A stretch of DNA of 41,960 nucleotides from JBEGQX01 sp041180805 (lineage in GTDB: Bacteria; Planctomycetota; Planctomycetia; Gemmatales; Gemmataceae). This document shows positions 1-8,518 of the stretch, one piece after another. Positions within the stretch are counted from its first letter, which is position 1. Every line of letters begins with the position of its first letter. Position numbers and translations under genes: made by a program. The stretch spans positions 1-41,960 of the forward strand of contig JBEGQX010000153.1 in the NCBI GenBank assembly GCA_041180805.1. The letters are read 5' to 3'. The notes below the pieces were generated by a model. That model searched no databases, was not told where the DNA came from, and worked only from the letters and a program-made list of their open reading frames with translations.

Positions 1-157
1 TCAAGAAACCAAGAATCAATCTAAGAGCCGTGGACTTACCAGCACCGTTTGGGCCAAGCAGACCAAACACTTCACCCTGATCAATCCGCATATCCAAGGC
101 ATCCAGCGCGGTAAATGCCCCATAGCGCTTGGTTAATGCTTGGGTTTCAAGAAGCAT
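1..157 (-). CDS. ABC transporter ATP-binding protein (N-terminal part only)
   Basis: The reverse strand reads 52 codons from an ATG at 157 down to the window edge without a stop. The peptide opens MLLETQALTKRYGAF and contains a Walker A motif, GPNGAGKST, at about residues 35-43. The 'LTKRYG..TALD' opening and early P-loop are standard for ATPase subunits of ABC exporters such as multidrug or gliding-type transporters. It would hydrolyse ATP on the cytoplasmic face of a membrane permease. The signature motif, Walker B and the partner permease lie outside the window, so the substrate cannot be inferred. It is transcribed divergently from the GTPase operon; the gap is 203 bases. Confidence 0.9.
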   Translation of the reverse strand, partial: MLLETQALTKRYGAFTALDALDMRIDQGEVFGLLGPNGAGKSTALRLILGFL

Positions 158-291
158 CAGTAATTCCAATTAGATCACACACAAAACAGTTGAACTTACA
201 AGACTATCATAGCCAGCCAGCCTGATGGAATATCCAACAAAATCAAATAAATATCGGTGGTTTAAAAGGGAATTGGTATTTGGAAAAGGTT

Positions 292-320
292 ATTTCAAAA
301 ATGAGAATTACAAGTATAAT
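292..320 (+). promoter_or_regulatory. Candidate promoter of the GTPase operon
   Basis: A perfect TATAAT lies at 315-320, about 40 bases before the ATG at 361. The sequence 16-17 bases further upstream (292-298, around TTTCAA) matches the -35 consensus poorly. The 158-360 gap is AT-rich and holds no convincing gene; an 84-codon frame starting at 225 runs into the GTPase gene in another frame and looks like a shadow. Confidence 0.35.
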
Positions 321-360
321 TACATAAATCCTACTTCCAGCCCAGGCGAAGCAGATCAAC

Positions 361-1653
361 ATGAGTTCCCCCAAGATCAAGATAAAGCAGAATGCCACCT
401 GCCCGAATTGTTTAAACCGGTTTTTACCGGAGGATGTGCTTTGGATAGCCAGCCATCAGTCTTTGGTTGGAGACCGTAAACTACCCGTTGATGATGCCAT
501 GATGCGGTTTCTTCCAAGCCGTTTCACCATGGATGGGTTCGCAATCGACCCAAAGGGGATCGAGTGCAAAAAGATGGCATGCCCTTTGTGTCATTTAGAA
601 ATTCCCCGTTGTGTGCTTGATACCCAGACCAATTTTTTTTCCATCCTTGGAACCCGGGGTAGCGGCAAATCATTTTTTTTAGCCAGCATGACACATGAAC
701 TTAGGCGCATCATGAAGGAGAATTTTGAGCTGAAGTTCTTTGATCCGGATCCGACTTTTAACAGGCCTTTGCTGGAGAACGAAAACAAAATCTTCTACAA
801 CAAGGATCCCAACAAGCTGACTGCACTTAATGAGTTGGTGGACCGCACCCAGCACTTGCACGAAAATCTTTACAATCAGGTCAAGGTAAGTGGCCAGATT
901 GTGAATTACGCAAAGCCATTTATTTTCCAGGTTGACCCCTTGGATACAGCCAAGGACACCACTTTGCGTAGAAAACTGATCACCCTTTACGATAATTCTG
1001 GCGAGTCGTTCCAATTGGGAATGGACAATGATGTGGATTTGGTCACTTTACATATGTCCAAGGCGGATGCATTGCTGTTCGTTTTTGACCCTACCCAATA
1101 CCCTGGTGTAAAACAGGCCGCGGAAAAAACTCGCCTGGGATCGATGAAATCGAACCAGGTTTATTCCGACAACCGTCAGGAAATGGTTTTAACAGAATCC
1201 ATCAGTCGTATTTGCAGGTACAAAGGTTACAGCTCTTCGATGAAATACGAAAAACCCGTGATAGTCATTTTGACTAAATGGGATACTTGGAGCCACCTGA
1301 CCCCGGATATAAGCACCTCGGACCCATACGAACCCATTCTTAACAGGAATACTCTTGGCCTTTCCATCAGCAAGGTAAAAAAAGCTTCCTCCTCTTTGAA
1401 GCAATTTCTGCAACAGTATGCGCCAAATATTGTGAATACCTGTGAAAGTTTCGCAAACAATGTTTTCTATATTCCAATAAGCTCATTGGGAAAGCCACCA
1501 TCTCAGGATTCATCCAACAGTTTAAGCATGATTCGCCCGGGTGATATTCATCCCGTGTGGGTAACCGTTCCCCTGGTTTTGGCAACTGCTTTGACCACCA
1601 AGGAGTTGATTCCTCTGGCTGAGAAAACTTCCTCCAAATCGCGCCATTCATAA
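361..1653 (+). CDS. Zinc-ribbon P-loop GTPase (DO-GTPase2/TRAFAC-like)
   Basis: 430 aa. Residues 14-17 (CPNC) and 74-77 (CPLC) form a split zinc ribbon. A P-loop NTPase follows: Walker A GTRGSGKS at 97-104, a switch-II/Walker B-like segment LITLYDNSGE at 206-215, a core strand DALLFVFDPTQ at 237-247, and a G4-like specificity motif TKWD at 305-308, which favours GTP. No membrane segment is seen. The layout resembles the 'double-GTPase 2' family, whose genes sit beside GAP1 genes in bacterial conflict/signalling loci; this is recalled family knowledge, not a search result. The next gene, 12 bases downstream, is GAP1-N2-like, which supports the assignment. The likely role is the GTP-driven switch or motor of the six-gene membrane system. 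The ribosome site before 361 is weak, but no better in-frame start was found. Confidence 0.8.
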   Translation: MSSPKIKIKQNATCPNCLNRFLPEDVLWIASHQSLVGDRKLPVDDAMMRFLPSRFTMDGFAIDPKGIECKKMACPLCHLEIPRCVLDTQTNFFSILGTRGSGKSFFLASMTHELRRIMKENFELKFFDPDPTFNRPLLENENKIFYNKDPNKLTALNELVDRTQHLHENLYNQVKVSGQIVNYAKPFIFQVDPLDTAKDTTLRRKLITLYDNSGESFQLGMDNDVDLVTLHMSKADALLFVFDPTQYPGVKQAAEKTRLGSMKSNQVYSDNRQEMVLTESISRICRYKGYSSSMKYEKPVIVILTKWDTWSHLTPDISTSDPYEPILNRNTLGLSISKVKKASSSLKQFLQQYAPNIVNTCESFANNVFYIPISSLGKPPSQDSSNSLSMIRPGDIHPVWVTVPLVLATALTTKELIPLAEKTSSKSRHS

Positions 1654-1665
1654 ATGGGTTGAACT

Positions 1666-3786
1666 ATGGCTAAGCAGCTAATTTACAGCGCGGTGGATGA
1701 AGGAATCGATGGCGGTAGAAGTTCGCTTTGTTATGCTGCTGCGTCGGAAGGAGCACTCTTAAACCGACTAGTTCTTCAGAATATTCTTCCCATTAACAGT
1801 TATCAGCAGCTTTACAAATATCCTGCAACAGGGCCCGACCCAAACCCGGTGAATTATTGCCATTACCGATTACCAGCAGGTCCAACAGAAATTTCCGTTT
1901 TATCCCGGATTTGCGCCGCACCATTATATGGCGGAAGATCGAATTTCTTTGCCCATCATATTATCGTGGATGGTAATGAACAAAAATCCGCGGGACCTGC
2001 CCAAATCATAACTAAACTTCCTTTTAAATCGAACTGGGACAACATTCAGAAACTACCACTAATTTCCATTCCCAACCTGAATCCAACAGAAAGACTTGCA
2101 AAAAACTGGAAGGCATTTGGCTTTGACCCAGGCTGGGCCGGCTGGCTTGCAGAAAAATCTGTGGCTGGCTCCGTGGTGCACATTTTGTACCCATCTGGTA
2201 TCAACCCTTTGCTTTTAATTTCCGATGCGATTTCCGTATTGGCAGAACACCAAAGGTGGAAAGTTACCTTCAGCACTTACTACACTCTGGGAGGTAACGG
2301 CCCAAAATGCACTTGGCGCTTCATACCCCTTGAGGCAAGTGCATATATAGCGCCTTATTTAAACAAGTCGCCCAGGGATTTAGTTCTCAACCTTTCCAAT
2401 GTTCACGAAAAAGCCCCTTCATCAGACCTTGCAAGCCTGGCCAGGGGTGAAGCAATTGAACCTCGGCCTGAATTTTCAATTTATTCCGCATCTCCCAAAG
2501 CATTTGATATCCAAAAGCAGATTAAAATTTCCAATTCACCAGTCGATGTCCAACTTTCCCAGCAACATTCATCCGCTGATTCTTCCCAGAGTTCCCTCGA
2601 TGTCAAAAAGCTTTTCTCCTATTTGGGCATAGTTTTTTTGGTACTAATGCCATCTTTTTTAACATTGCTGATCACTTACACAGTTTATCTGGGGGAATGG
2701 AACCAATTGGTTTCCAAAGCCAACACTGATGAAACCAAATTAAACAATCAGTTAGCAGAAACCACTGCGGAAGAAATCCGTATTTTCAAAGAGATAGACG
2801 AAACCAAAACTGCACTGAATAAGAAAAACACAGAGCTAAAGGGCTACGAAAATAAAATAATCGACCGCAAATCCTGGCTTAAAAAGAATAGCCCAAAAGA
2901 ATGCCTCTCATTAAAGGAAGCCCAAGATCTCATTACCAAAAGTGTTGATATTATTAACATCAAGATTCCTGCTGGTGAACTTAAACCCGCACTGGAATCC
3001 ACACCTCCCACAGTAATAGTAAAAAAAGACTTGGAAAAACCCTCCGACATTCTAAACCACGCTGGAAAAACTATTCTGGCCCCAGAAAACCTGAAAGATT
3101 TTATTTTTAATTATGCCCGGAAAAGTATGCCCGCCACCCCCCTTGATAAAAATCTGGAGGCAGCCAACTGGCTTGAACAAGACAGGCAAAAACTAAATGG
3201 AAACATAGCATTTCAAACCTGGCTTAAAAATTTAACCTCATGGGCATCCAAAATCTCCACAGCTTCAAACAGCACCATCCCTCAAAATTTCTCCATGCAT
3301 AACTGTTTTTCAATTCTTTTTTGCTGCAAATTGGCAACCGAAAACCTTTTTGTTTTTTCAGAAATGAACTCAAAAGGCGGTAATCTCCCTTTGTTTTTTG
3401 AAAAGCAAAAGGCAGCCTTTAAAAGCAATATTCTTTTAAATTTCCTTAAATCAAATCCAAGGTTGAATACGGCTTTGCAGGAATTCCCCAAAACCAAAAA
3501 ACTGGACAACCTTTTACAAATGCTGGTGTCACCTGAAACGAAAAACCCTCAGGTGGTGGAAGGGAATCTTGAATCAATTCCTGCTGAAATCAGGCACTCC
3601 ATATCCATGGAGTTCTTGGATCATGTAAATGCCAATCTGAATGCTTATATGAAAAAAATATCTTCTGAAATCAGCATGAGTCCTGAAAGCAAACCTTTTG
3701 TTCCATCCATAGCAGTTATGCAATTACTACTGGAATGGACAGAAATTAAATGTAACGAAGTCCTGATCCGAAAGAAGGCATCATGA
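1666..3786 (+). CDS. GAP1-N2-like GTPase-associated protein with membrane segment and coiled coil
   Basis: 706 aa. Residues 1 to about 270 resemble the GAP1 N-terminal domain type 2. They open with 'LIYSAVDEGIDGGRSSLCY', continue with 'HYRLP' and 'EISVLSRI', and end the conserved stretch with 'GGRSNFFAHHII' (about residues 89-100). A single hydrophobic span follows at about 319-342, then a Lys/Glu-rich coiled coil at about 350-405 and a long helical C-terminal region without recognised motifs. I infer a cytoplasmic GAP1 domain docking with the GTPase and a long domain on the other side of the membrane. Typical GAP1 proteins of this type, as I recall them, are soluble with middle and C-terminal domains, so the transmembrane replacement is unusual. 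The stop overlaps the next start (ATGA), implying translational coupling. The domain name rests on motif memory; no alignment was run. Confidence 0.7.
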   Translation: MAKQLIYSAVDEGIDGGRSSLCYAAASEGALLNRLVLQNILPINSYQQLYKYPATGPDPNPVNYCHYRLPAGPTEISVLSRICAAPLYGGRSNFFAHHIIVDGNEQKSAGPAQIITKLPFKSNWDNIQKLPLISIPNLNPTERLAKNWKAFGFDPGWAGWLAEKSVAGSVVHILYPSGINPLLLISDAISVLAEHQRWKVTFSTYYTLGGNGPKCTWRFIPLEASAYIAPYLNKSPRDLVLNLSNVHEKAPSSDLASLARGEAIEPRPEFSIYSASPKAFDIQKQIKISNSPVDVQLSQQHSSADSSQSSLDVKKLFSYLGIVFLVLMPSFLTLLITYTVYLGEWNQLVSKANTDETKLNNQLAETTAEEIRIFKEIDETKTALNKKNTELKGYENKIIDRKSWLKKNSPKECLSLKEAQDLITKSVDIINIKIPAGELKPALESTPPTVIVKKDLEKPSDILNHAGKTILAPENLKDFIFNYARKSMPATPLDKNLEAANWLEQDRQKLNGNIAFQTWLKNLTSWASKISTASNSTIPQNFSMHNCFSILFCCKLATENLFVFSEMNSKGGNLPLFFEKQKAAFKSNILLNFLKSNPRLNTALQEFPKTKKLDNLLQMLVSPETKNPQVVEGNLESIPAEIRHSISMEFLDHVNANLNAYMKKISSEISMSPESKPFVPSIAVMQLLLEWTEIKCNEVLIRKKAS

Positions 3787-4730
3787 AACCAGAAAAAGGA
3801 AATGGTGCCATAACCCTGAATGTACTGGCGGTGATTTTCCTTGCTTCGGCGGGTGTTGCATATGGGATTTATTTTGCCGTCGCAAGTTCTTTTGAAACCA
3901 AGCTAACTGTTAAAAAACTGGAGCACCTGGAAACTTCCAACAAACTTGAGGAAGATTCAAAAAAGAATTCAGAAAAACTAGCTCTTTCCAAAAAAGAATT
4001 GGAAAGAATAAAGCAGGATTTGCAATCCATAAAAATAGAGGATACCAAAAGTAAAATCACTCCGCTTGATAGTGAAAAAGAGGACCTGGAAAAAGAAATT
4101 ATTACTTCAACAAAAGTAAAAGAAGCGATCCAAACAGCGGATGATAAAGCTAAATTAATCCTTCCAGTGGGGATCGTAAAAGACCTAATTGAATCTGCCC
4201 AAAAGGCAAACCTTGCAAAGACAGCCATAACCGCAAACTTTGACATGGAACATCTGGAAAAAGGCAAAGCTATTAAAATACCAGACATCAAAAACCAGGA
4301 AAATCCTTTGTTAGTGTTTATCACCAAAGCTGTTGAGCAAGAAAAAACAAACCTTTCCGCAGAAAGAAAAATTATTGAAGGTAAAGTCCGTGTTTTAGAC
4401 CTTTCAAATGCCATGCAAAAATACAAAAAGGAATTTTTGGAAAGTTTGCCCCCACAAGCTAGGGAGATGGATGTCCTGGAATTTGAATTTCCCAACTTTG
4501 AAACGCTGGCCCCGTATTTTCCATCAGAGGCCAACCAAAAAAACCTGAACCTCTTTTTCGCCCTCGAGTATTTTCCAAAAAACAAAACAAAGCTTCTGAA
4601 AATAATCAATACATACAAGTTTAAAAAGAATCAGGAAGCCGAGATCAAAGTAGCACGGGAAAACTGGCTGAAAACACATTGGATCCCAATGGAAGAACTT
4701 ATAACCAAAACTGGTATCATTCAGAAATAG
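3783..4730 (+). CDS. Single-pass membrane coiled-coil protein
   Basis: 315 aa, family not recognised. A short N-terminus precedes one hydrophobic span at about residues 11-34. A highly charged coiled coil follows (about 38-125, rich in Lys/Glu/Leu heptads), then a helical C-terminal half. This order (short head, membrane span, coiled coil, helical tail) repeats that of the C-terminal half of the preceding GAP1-like protein and of the next protein. A heteromeric assembly through the coiled coils is therefore likely. The ATG overlaps the previous stop by four bases. The composition is AT-rich (23 of 60 bases G+C in line 3901-3960), partly because of the lysine content. An ORF of 249 codons on the opposite strand (3869-4618) is a shadow. 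Confidence 0.75.
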   Translation: MKPEKGNGAITLNVLAVIFLASAGVAYGIYFAVASSFETKLTVKKLEHLETSNKLEEDSKKNSEKLALSKKELERIKQDLQSIKIEDTKSKITPLDSEKEDLEKEIITSTKVKEAIQTADDKAKLILPVGIVKDLIESAQKANLAKTAITANFDMEHLEKGKAIKIPDIKNQENPLLVFITKAVEQEKTNLSAERKIIEGKVRVLDLSNAMQKYKKEFLESLPPQAREMDVLEFEFPNFETLAPYFPSEANQKNLNLFFALEYFPKNKTKLLKIINTYKFKKNQEAEIKVARENWLKTHWIPMEELITKTGIIQK

Positions 4731-4739
4731 CCCAAAATC

Positions 4740-6290
4740 ATGAGTAAATATTACGTAAAACTAGGAAATGAAAAAACAGGGCCTTTTGAGTTCAAAACCC
4801 TTTTATCCATGGCTAATGCCGGGCATTTAAAACCTGTGGACATGGTTTCAATAACTGGTACAGAATGGAAACAGGCTAGATTTATCCCTGACCTATTTCA
4901 GGCAGATATTCCTGAAACCATTGAAAAATCCGCGCGACTGCTTCCTGGCAAAATAAGCCTTGAATCACTTAGCAATCCGGAAGCATTCAAAAAAACATTT
5001 GTTTTTGTGGTTGGCGGACTTTTGCTGGTGGGTTTTGTAGTGGGTTGGGGTATCAACCTTCCATCCAATCTTAGTTATTCCAAATTACAAGGCAATTTTG
5101 ATGAGATTTGGAACGAAAACCAAAACCTTAGAAAAGAATATGCCGGGGCTTTAAAGAAATCAGATTATGACAAAGCTCTCAAAAGCGAAAAAGAAAGATA
5201 TGAAAAAATCCTTGCTGACAGCAACTCTGAAAATCAGGCAAGATTAAAAGATGTTAATGAAAAGCTATTGGAACTTCAGAAAAAGCATGAAACCTTGATT
5301 GCAGATTCCAAAGTGTTTGCTGACAAAGCGATGGAACTGGAAAAAAAACTGGAACCAATCAAAGAACTGGCTTTAAAAATTCAGGAAAACGATGCGTTAA
5401 AAGGATTGCTGCAAAAGCTACAGGAAACCCCAGAAGAAGAATTTGCTGGAAACATCAAAGAATTCCAAAAAGTTATGGCTAATCGGGATATGGCCAGGGC
5501 CTCGGAATTACGGACCACTTACAGAACTTTGAAAAACCAGGTGTCCGATAGTTTCGCGGATACCTTGATACGCTGGGAACAAATTACCTCCATCCTTGCT
5601 TCCCTTGCCAAACATCACAAACTTACCAATCCTGCAACCACCACCCTGGAAGATTTAAAAACAGCCAAAGATTTGCAAGGACTTTTTATTCTTCGAACCC
5701 TGGCAAACGATTCAAAAAAACAACTTTTAAAAGACTTGTTGGAAAACTCAAAGCCTAATGATGAAAAAAAAATGGCCGCCCTTGCAGCTTTGGAAAACGC
5801 CACCAAGAACACTTTAGAATTCCTCAATGCGATTGATCAGGATCCCAACCTTTTCGCAACCACACCCATTTTTAAGGATGTGGGTAAAGCACCGGATCTT
5901 ATCCTTGATGAAATCAGCAAGGCACTCTTTTTGGTCAATCAGCAATTTGAAATGGAAGAACCGAAAAAAATCGAAAACCATCTGGATTCGATTGAAAAGG
6001 TCAACCCAAAGATCATTGAATTTATTTTTAAATACAGTGAAGAAATTCAAATGGATAAACTTGGCAATAATCTGAAAAAATATCCAGTTTACCCCGCGCT
6101 AAATTTAGCCCTTGAAGAACCCGAAAAAATGGCTGCATTGATCGAAAAAATTCCCAAATCAAAAGGTGTGTTCAGCCTTTTACCCAAAGAACAACTGATG
6201 AAAAGGCTCAATCAACTTCGTTCTGACTTTGAAATTGTCAGGATTTCCGGAGTGTTTTCCAAAAAGGTGGAGAAGGCAAATGAAAATTGA
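4740..6290 (+). CDS. GYF_2-domain membrane protein with coiled coil
   Basis: 516 aa. Residues 1 to about 55 form a GYF_2 (DUF4339-type) domain. The signs are 'YYVKLGNEKTGPFEFKTL' at the start and the conserved Trp of 'GTEWKQARFIPDLF' near 42. A membrane span lies at about 86-106, a long coiled coil at about 115-225 and a helical C-terminal region after it. GYF_2 domains are generally found at the cytoplasmic N-terminus of bacterial membrane proteins and are thought to bind peptides. The rest matches the span-plus-coiled-coil layout of the two preceding proteins. The gene starts 9 bases after the upstream stop. A second GYF_2 protein closes the operon, so the domain may recruit a shared partner such as a proline-rich tail. 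Substrate and partner are unknown. Confidence 0.8.
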   Translation: MSKYYVKLGNEKTGPFEFKTLLSMANAGHLKPVDMVSITGTEWKQARFIPDLFQADIPETIEKSARLLPGKISLESLSNPEAFKKTFVFVVGGLLLVGFVVGWGINLPSNLSYSKLQGNFDEIWNENQNLRKEYAGALKKSDYDKALKSEKERYEKILADSNSENQARLKDVNEKLLELQKKHETLIADSKVFADKAMELEKKLEPIKELALKIQENDALKGLLQKLQETPEEEFAGNIKEFQKVMANRDMARASELRTTYRTLKNQVSDSFADTLIRWEQITSILASLAKHHKLTNPATTTLEDLKTAKDLQGLFILRTLANDSKKQLLKDLLENSKPNDEKKMAALAALENATKNTLEFLNAIDQDPNLFATTPIFKDVGKAPDLILDEISKALFLVNQQFEMEEPKKIENHLDSIEKVNPKIIEFIFKYSEEIQMDKLGNNLKKYPVYPALNLALEEPEKMAALIEKIPKSKGVFSLLPKEQLMKRLNQLRSDFEIVRISGVFSKKVEKANEN

Positions 6291-7461
6291 TGAGGCAGTC
6301 GCCACCCTGAGGTCTTATGTTCAATCCAAGGAAAAAACCCCAAGCGCGGCAGTCCGGGAAGCTGCGGATGATTACCACCGCGCTTGTATCGAAGTAAATA
6401 GCTCCTTAAACCGGCTGGAAGACTTGCTGAATCGCAGCCTGCGAACCGAAGCCATTCAGTTTGCCAATATTGAACCTAAGTTGGAGGATTTGGTATCCAC
6501 CTTGGATTTCCATGGCCGGATTGACTACGAAATGATGGCGCCATTCCAAGATCTGCCGGTTCCTCCGCCTTTGGATATGGAAACCATCAAAAATTTGCAA
6601 ACAGCATATGTCGAATATCAGCAGACAGAAAACCTCTACCGAAGCCTTCGAAAACTGGTGCTAGAAAGAGCCCCAATCAGTGAGCGGCTTTTGGTTATGA
6701 GGGAAATCAGCAACCATGATCGAATTAACGCCACCTTGATAGAGGATATTGTTGCCATTGAAAAAAATGTACAGGGCAGAATAGTCCAAAACATCCGCAA
6801 GGCTGCCAACGAGAGGAATGACGATGCCTTGGAGGAACACATCGACGAGTATTACCTCAATAATTGGACCACGCCTCCATCACCGGAAGTATTGCAAACG
6901 GTGGAAAAATATCGCGGAGTATACCTTGAAAAAAGATTGAAGACCCTCGCTAACAGGGCATTTAATGCAATCCATTCCAAGGATCTGCAATCTGCAAAAA
7001 AACATTATGCGGAATGGGTTTCTCAGGCAAAAGCCGCCGGGGTTCAAAAAGGGGATCAATACTGGGCCAGAATAGAACCGGTAGTCCACTGGATAGAAAA
7101 TTACGACCAAATCGAATCCGTCCGGGAATATGCCCAGGTACAACTTCTTACCCTGAGAAGTGCCATACAAGCTCCCGTTGCAAAAGGCACTGCGGAAGAA
7201 ACAATCAAAAATTTAAATGCTGCCATGATTGCAGCCGAGGAAGCCATTGAAAACTTTAACAGCCATATTCCATCGGACCTCAGGCAGGTATTTCCCAAGA
7301 TGACCATTCCCAAGGACCTCGTCATGGAATACCAGAAATGTCTGGAAAAACTTTCCGAACACTCGCGTAAAAATGAGCTTTTTATTTTAGCCGGTTTGTT
7401 TGCGGGTGGTGCATTGCTGATAATCGCTTTTCTGGTTTGGGTGGTTGCCCGGTCCCGCTAA
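6280..7461 (+). CDS. Helical protein with C-terminal membrane anchor
   Basis: 393 aa from the ATG at 6280. That start is preferred over an in-frame ATG at 6229 because GGTGGAGAAGG sits just upstream and the overlap with the previous stop is short (11 bases). Almost the whole chain is predicted helical, with no motif I recognise. A single hydrophobic segment near the C-terminus ('ILAGLFAGGALLIIAFLVWVV') ends in Ala-Arg-Ser-Arg, the layout of a tail-anchored protein whose bulk faces the cytoplasm. It could be a cytoplasmic adaptor between the GTPase/GAP1 head and the membrane complex; that is inference from operon position only. Confidence 0.75.
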   Translation: MKIDEAVATLRSYVQSKEKTPSAAVREAADDYHRACIEVNSSLNRLEDLLNRSLRTEAIQFANIEPKLEDLVSTLDFHGRIDYEMMAPFQDLPVPPPLDMETIKNLQTAYVEYQQTENLYRSLRKLVLERAPISERLLVMREISNHDRINATLIEDIVAIEKNVQGRIVQNIRKAANERNDDALEEHIDEYYLNNWTTPPSPEVLQTVEKYRGVYLEKRLKTLANRAFNAIHSKDLQSAKKHYAEWVSQAKAAGVQKGDQYWARIEPVVHWIENYDQIESVREYAQVQLLTLRSAIQAPVAKGTAEETIKNLNAAMIAAEEAIENFNSHIPSDLRQVFPKMTIPKDLVMEYQKCLEKLSEHSRKNELFILAGLFAGGALLIIAFLVWVVARSR

Positions 7462-7479
7462 ACTTTCCATTGGTGACCC

Positions 7480-8451
7480 ATGAATTATTTCATTCGCATA
7501 CAAGGCAAGACATTTGGGCCCCTGGGGCTTCATGAAATGCTTCAACTTAAACAGCGCGGAAAGTTAAAACCATTCCACGAAGTTTCTTTGAACCAGGTTG
7601 ACTGGGCTTCTGCGTCAGAATTCGCGGAATTATTTCCACCTATCCAGGCTCCCACTTATTCACCGCCAGACACAGGTTTACCTGAATTTGTCGCAGAAGT
7701 GGTGCCGAACCATGAATCCCAGGCATCGCCCCAGACTTTTACTAGTGTCTCAGACAACAATCCATCTCATCTCAAAGATTTGCATTTTGCAACTTTGCTG
7801 ATGGCGGTTGGAATCCTCCTCCATTTTTTGGCTTTCCAATTCCAATTGTTTTCCTCGATTCAAGCGATCCCGAACTTATTTCAGCTAACCGAAGACCGTA
7901 TAGTAGTAATTGTTATCACCATTTTTGCATTACTAATCATGTTTAGTTTGTTCATCATTTCGAATGTTTTTATTCTAAAGGCAAGTTCCGGCATAAAATC
8001 AAAAGGTATCGCAACCAGTTCACTGATTTTGACTGTGTTAGCTTTGATATTTTTTCTGTCTTCCTCGTTAGTTGAGACAACTGGCAAAACAATGGAGGCC
8101 CGCAGAATTGGCCTTATTCTTGGTGTTATAGGTTCTGTCTGTTATCACACCTCCTTTGCGATTCTTTCCTTCCTATTTGGAAATGCATTCCTGGCAATCC
8201 GCAAGGATGGCCAAAGTTATGCCTGCAATCTTCAAGGTGCCGCCTGGATTATCATCATTTTTATCTTTTCCCTGGCTAGTTTCGTGATTTCTTTCCTCAC
8301 AGGTCAGGTTGAAATACAAAGTGCGGTCTTTGTAATCGCAGGATTAATAACCGTTGAAATGCTCTTGGCCTTTCAAATACTTCTGGTTTGGTTCCTATAC
8401 CAGACCTTTGCCCTGCGTTTTTATCTGCGTAAAAGCTTAATTGGCAATTAG
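7480..8451 (+). CDS. GYF_2-domain multi-span membrane protein
   Basis: 323 aa. The N-terminus (about 1-53) is a second GYF_2 domain: 'YFIRIQGKTFGPLGLHEM' and the Trp of 'VDWASASEFAELF'. A proline-rich linker (about 58-75) follows, then roughly six hydrophobic spans from residue 105 to the end. It aligns by eye with the GYF_2 domain of the 4740-6290 protein, so the operon carries two paralogous adaptor domains on different membrane architectures. It begins 18 bases after the previous stop and is the last clear member of the cluster. A transporter-like or scaffold role is possible, but nothing in the spans identifies a substrate. Confidence 0.8.
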   Translation: MNYFIRIQGKTFGPLGLHEMLQLKQRGKLKPFHEVSLNQVDWASASEFAELFPPIQAPTYSPPDTGLPEFVAEVVPNHESQASPQTFTSVSDNNPSHLKDLHFATLLMAVGILLHFLAFQFQLFSSIQAIPNLFQLTEDRIVVIVITIFALLIMFSLFIISNVFILKASSGIKSKGIATSSLILTVLALIFFLSSSLVETTGKTMEARRIGLILGVIGSVCYHTSFAILSFLFGNAFLAIRKDGQSYACNLQGAAWIIIIFIFSLASFVISFLTGQVEIQSAVFVIAGLITVEMLLAFQILLVWFLYQTFALRFYLRKSLIGN

Positions 8452-8518
8452 CTTAAAAGCTTCAATTGACCTTTGCTTTGCATTTCTGGCAAAATGCCCC
8501 TATCTATTGGGGAAAGCC

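Noticed and set aside
225..479. 84-codon plus-strand frame before the GTPase gene
   Set aside because: It overlaps the GTPase gene in another frame, has no ribosome site and no recognisable protein feature.
3869..4618. 249-codon open frame opposite the coiled-coil gene
   Set aside because: Its length follows from the lysine/glutamate codon bias of the real gene on the other strand; its own peptide is Ser/Phe-rich without motifs.
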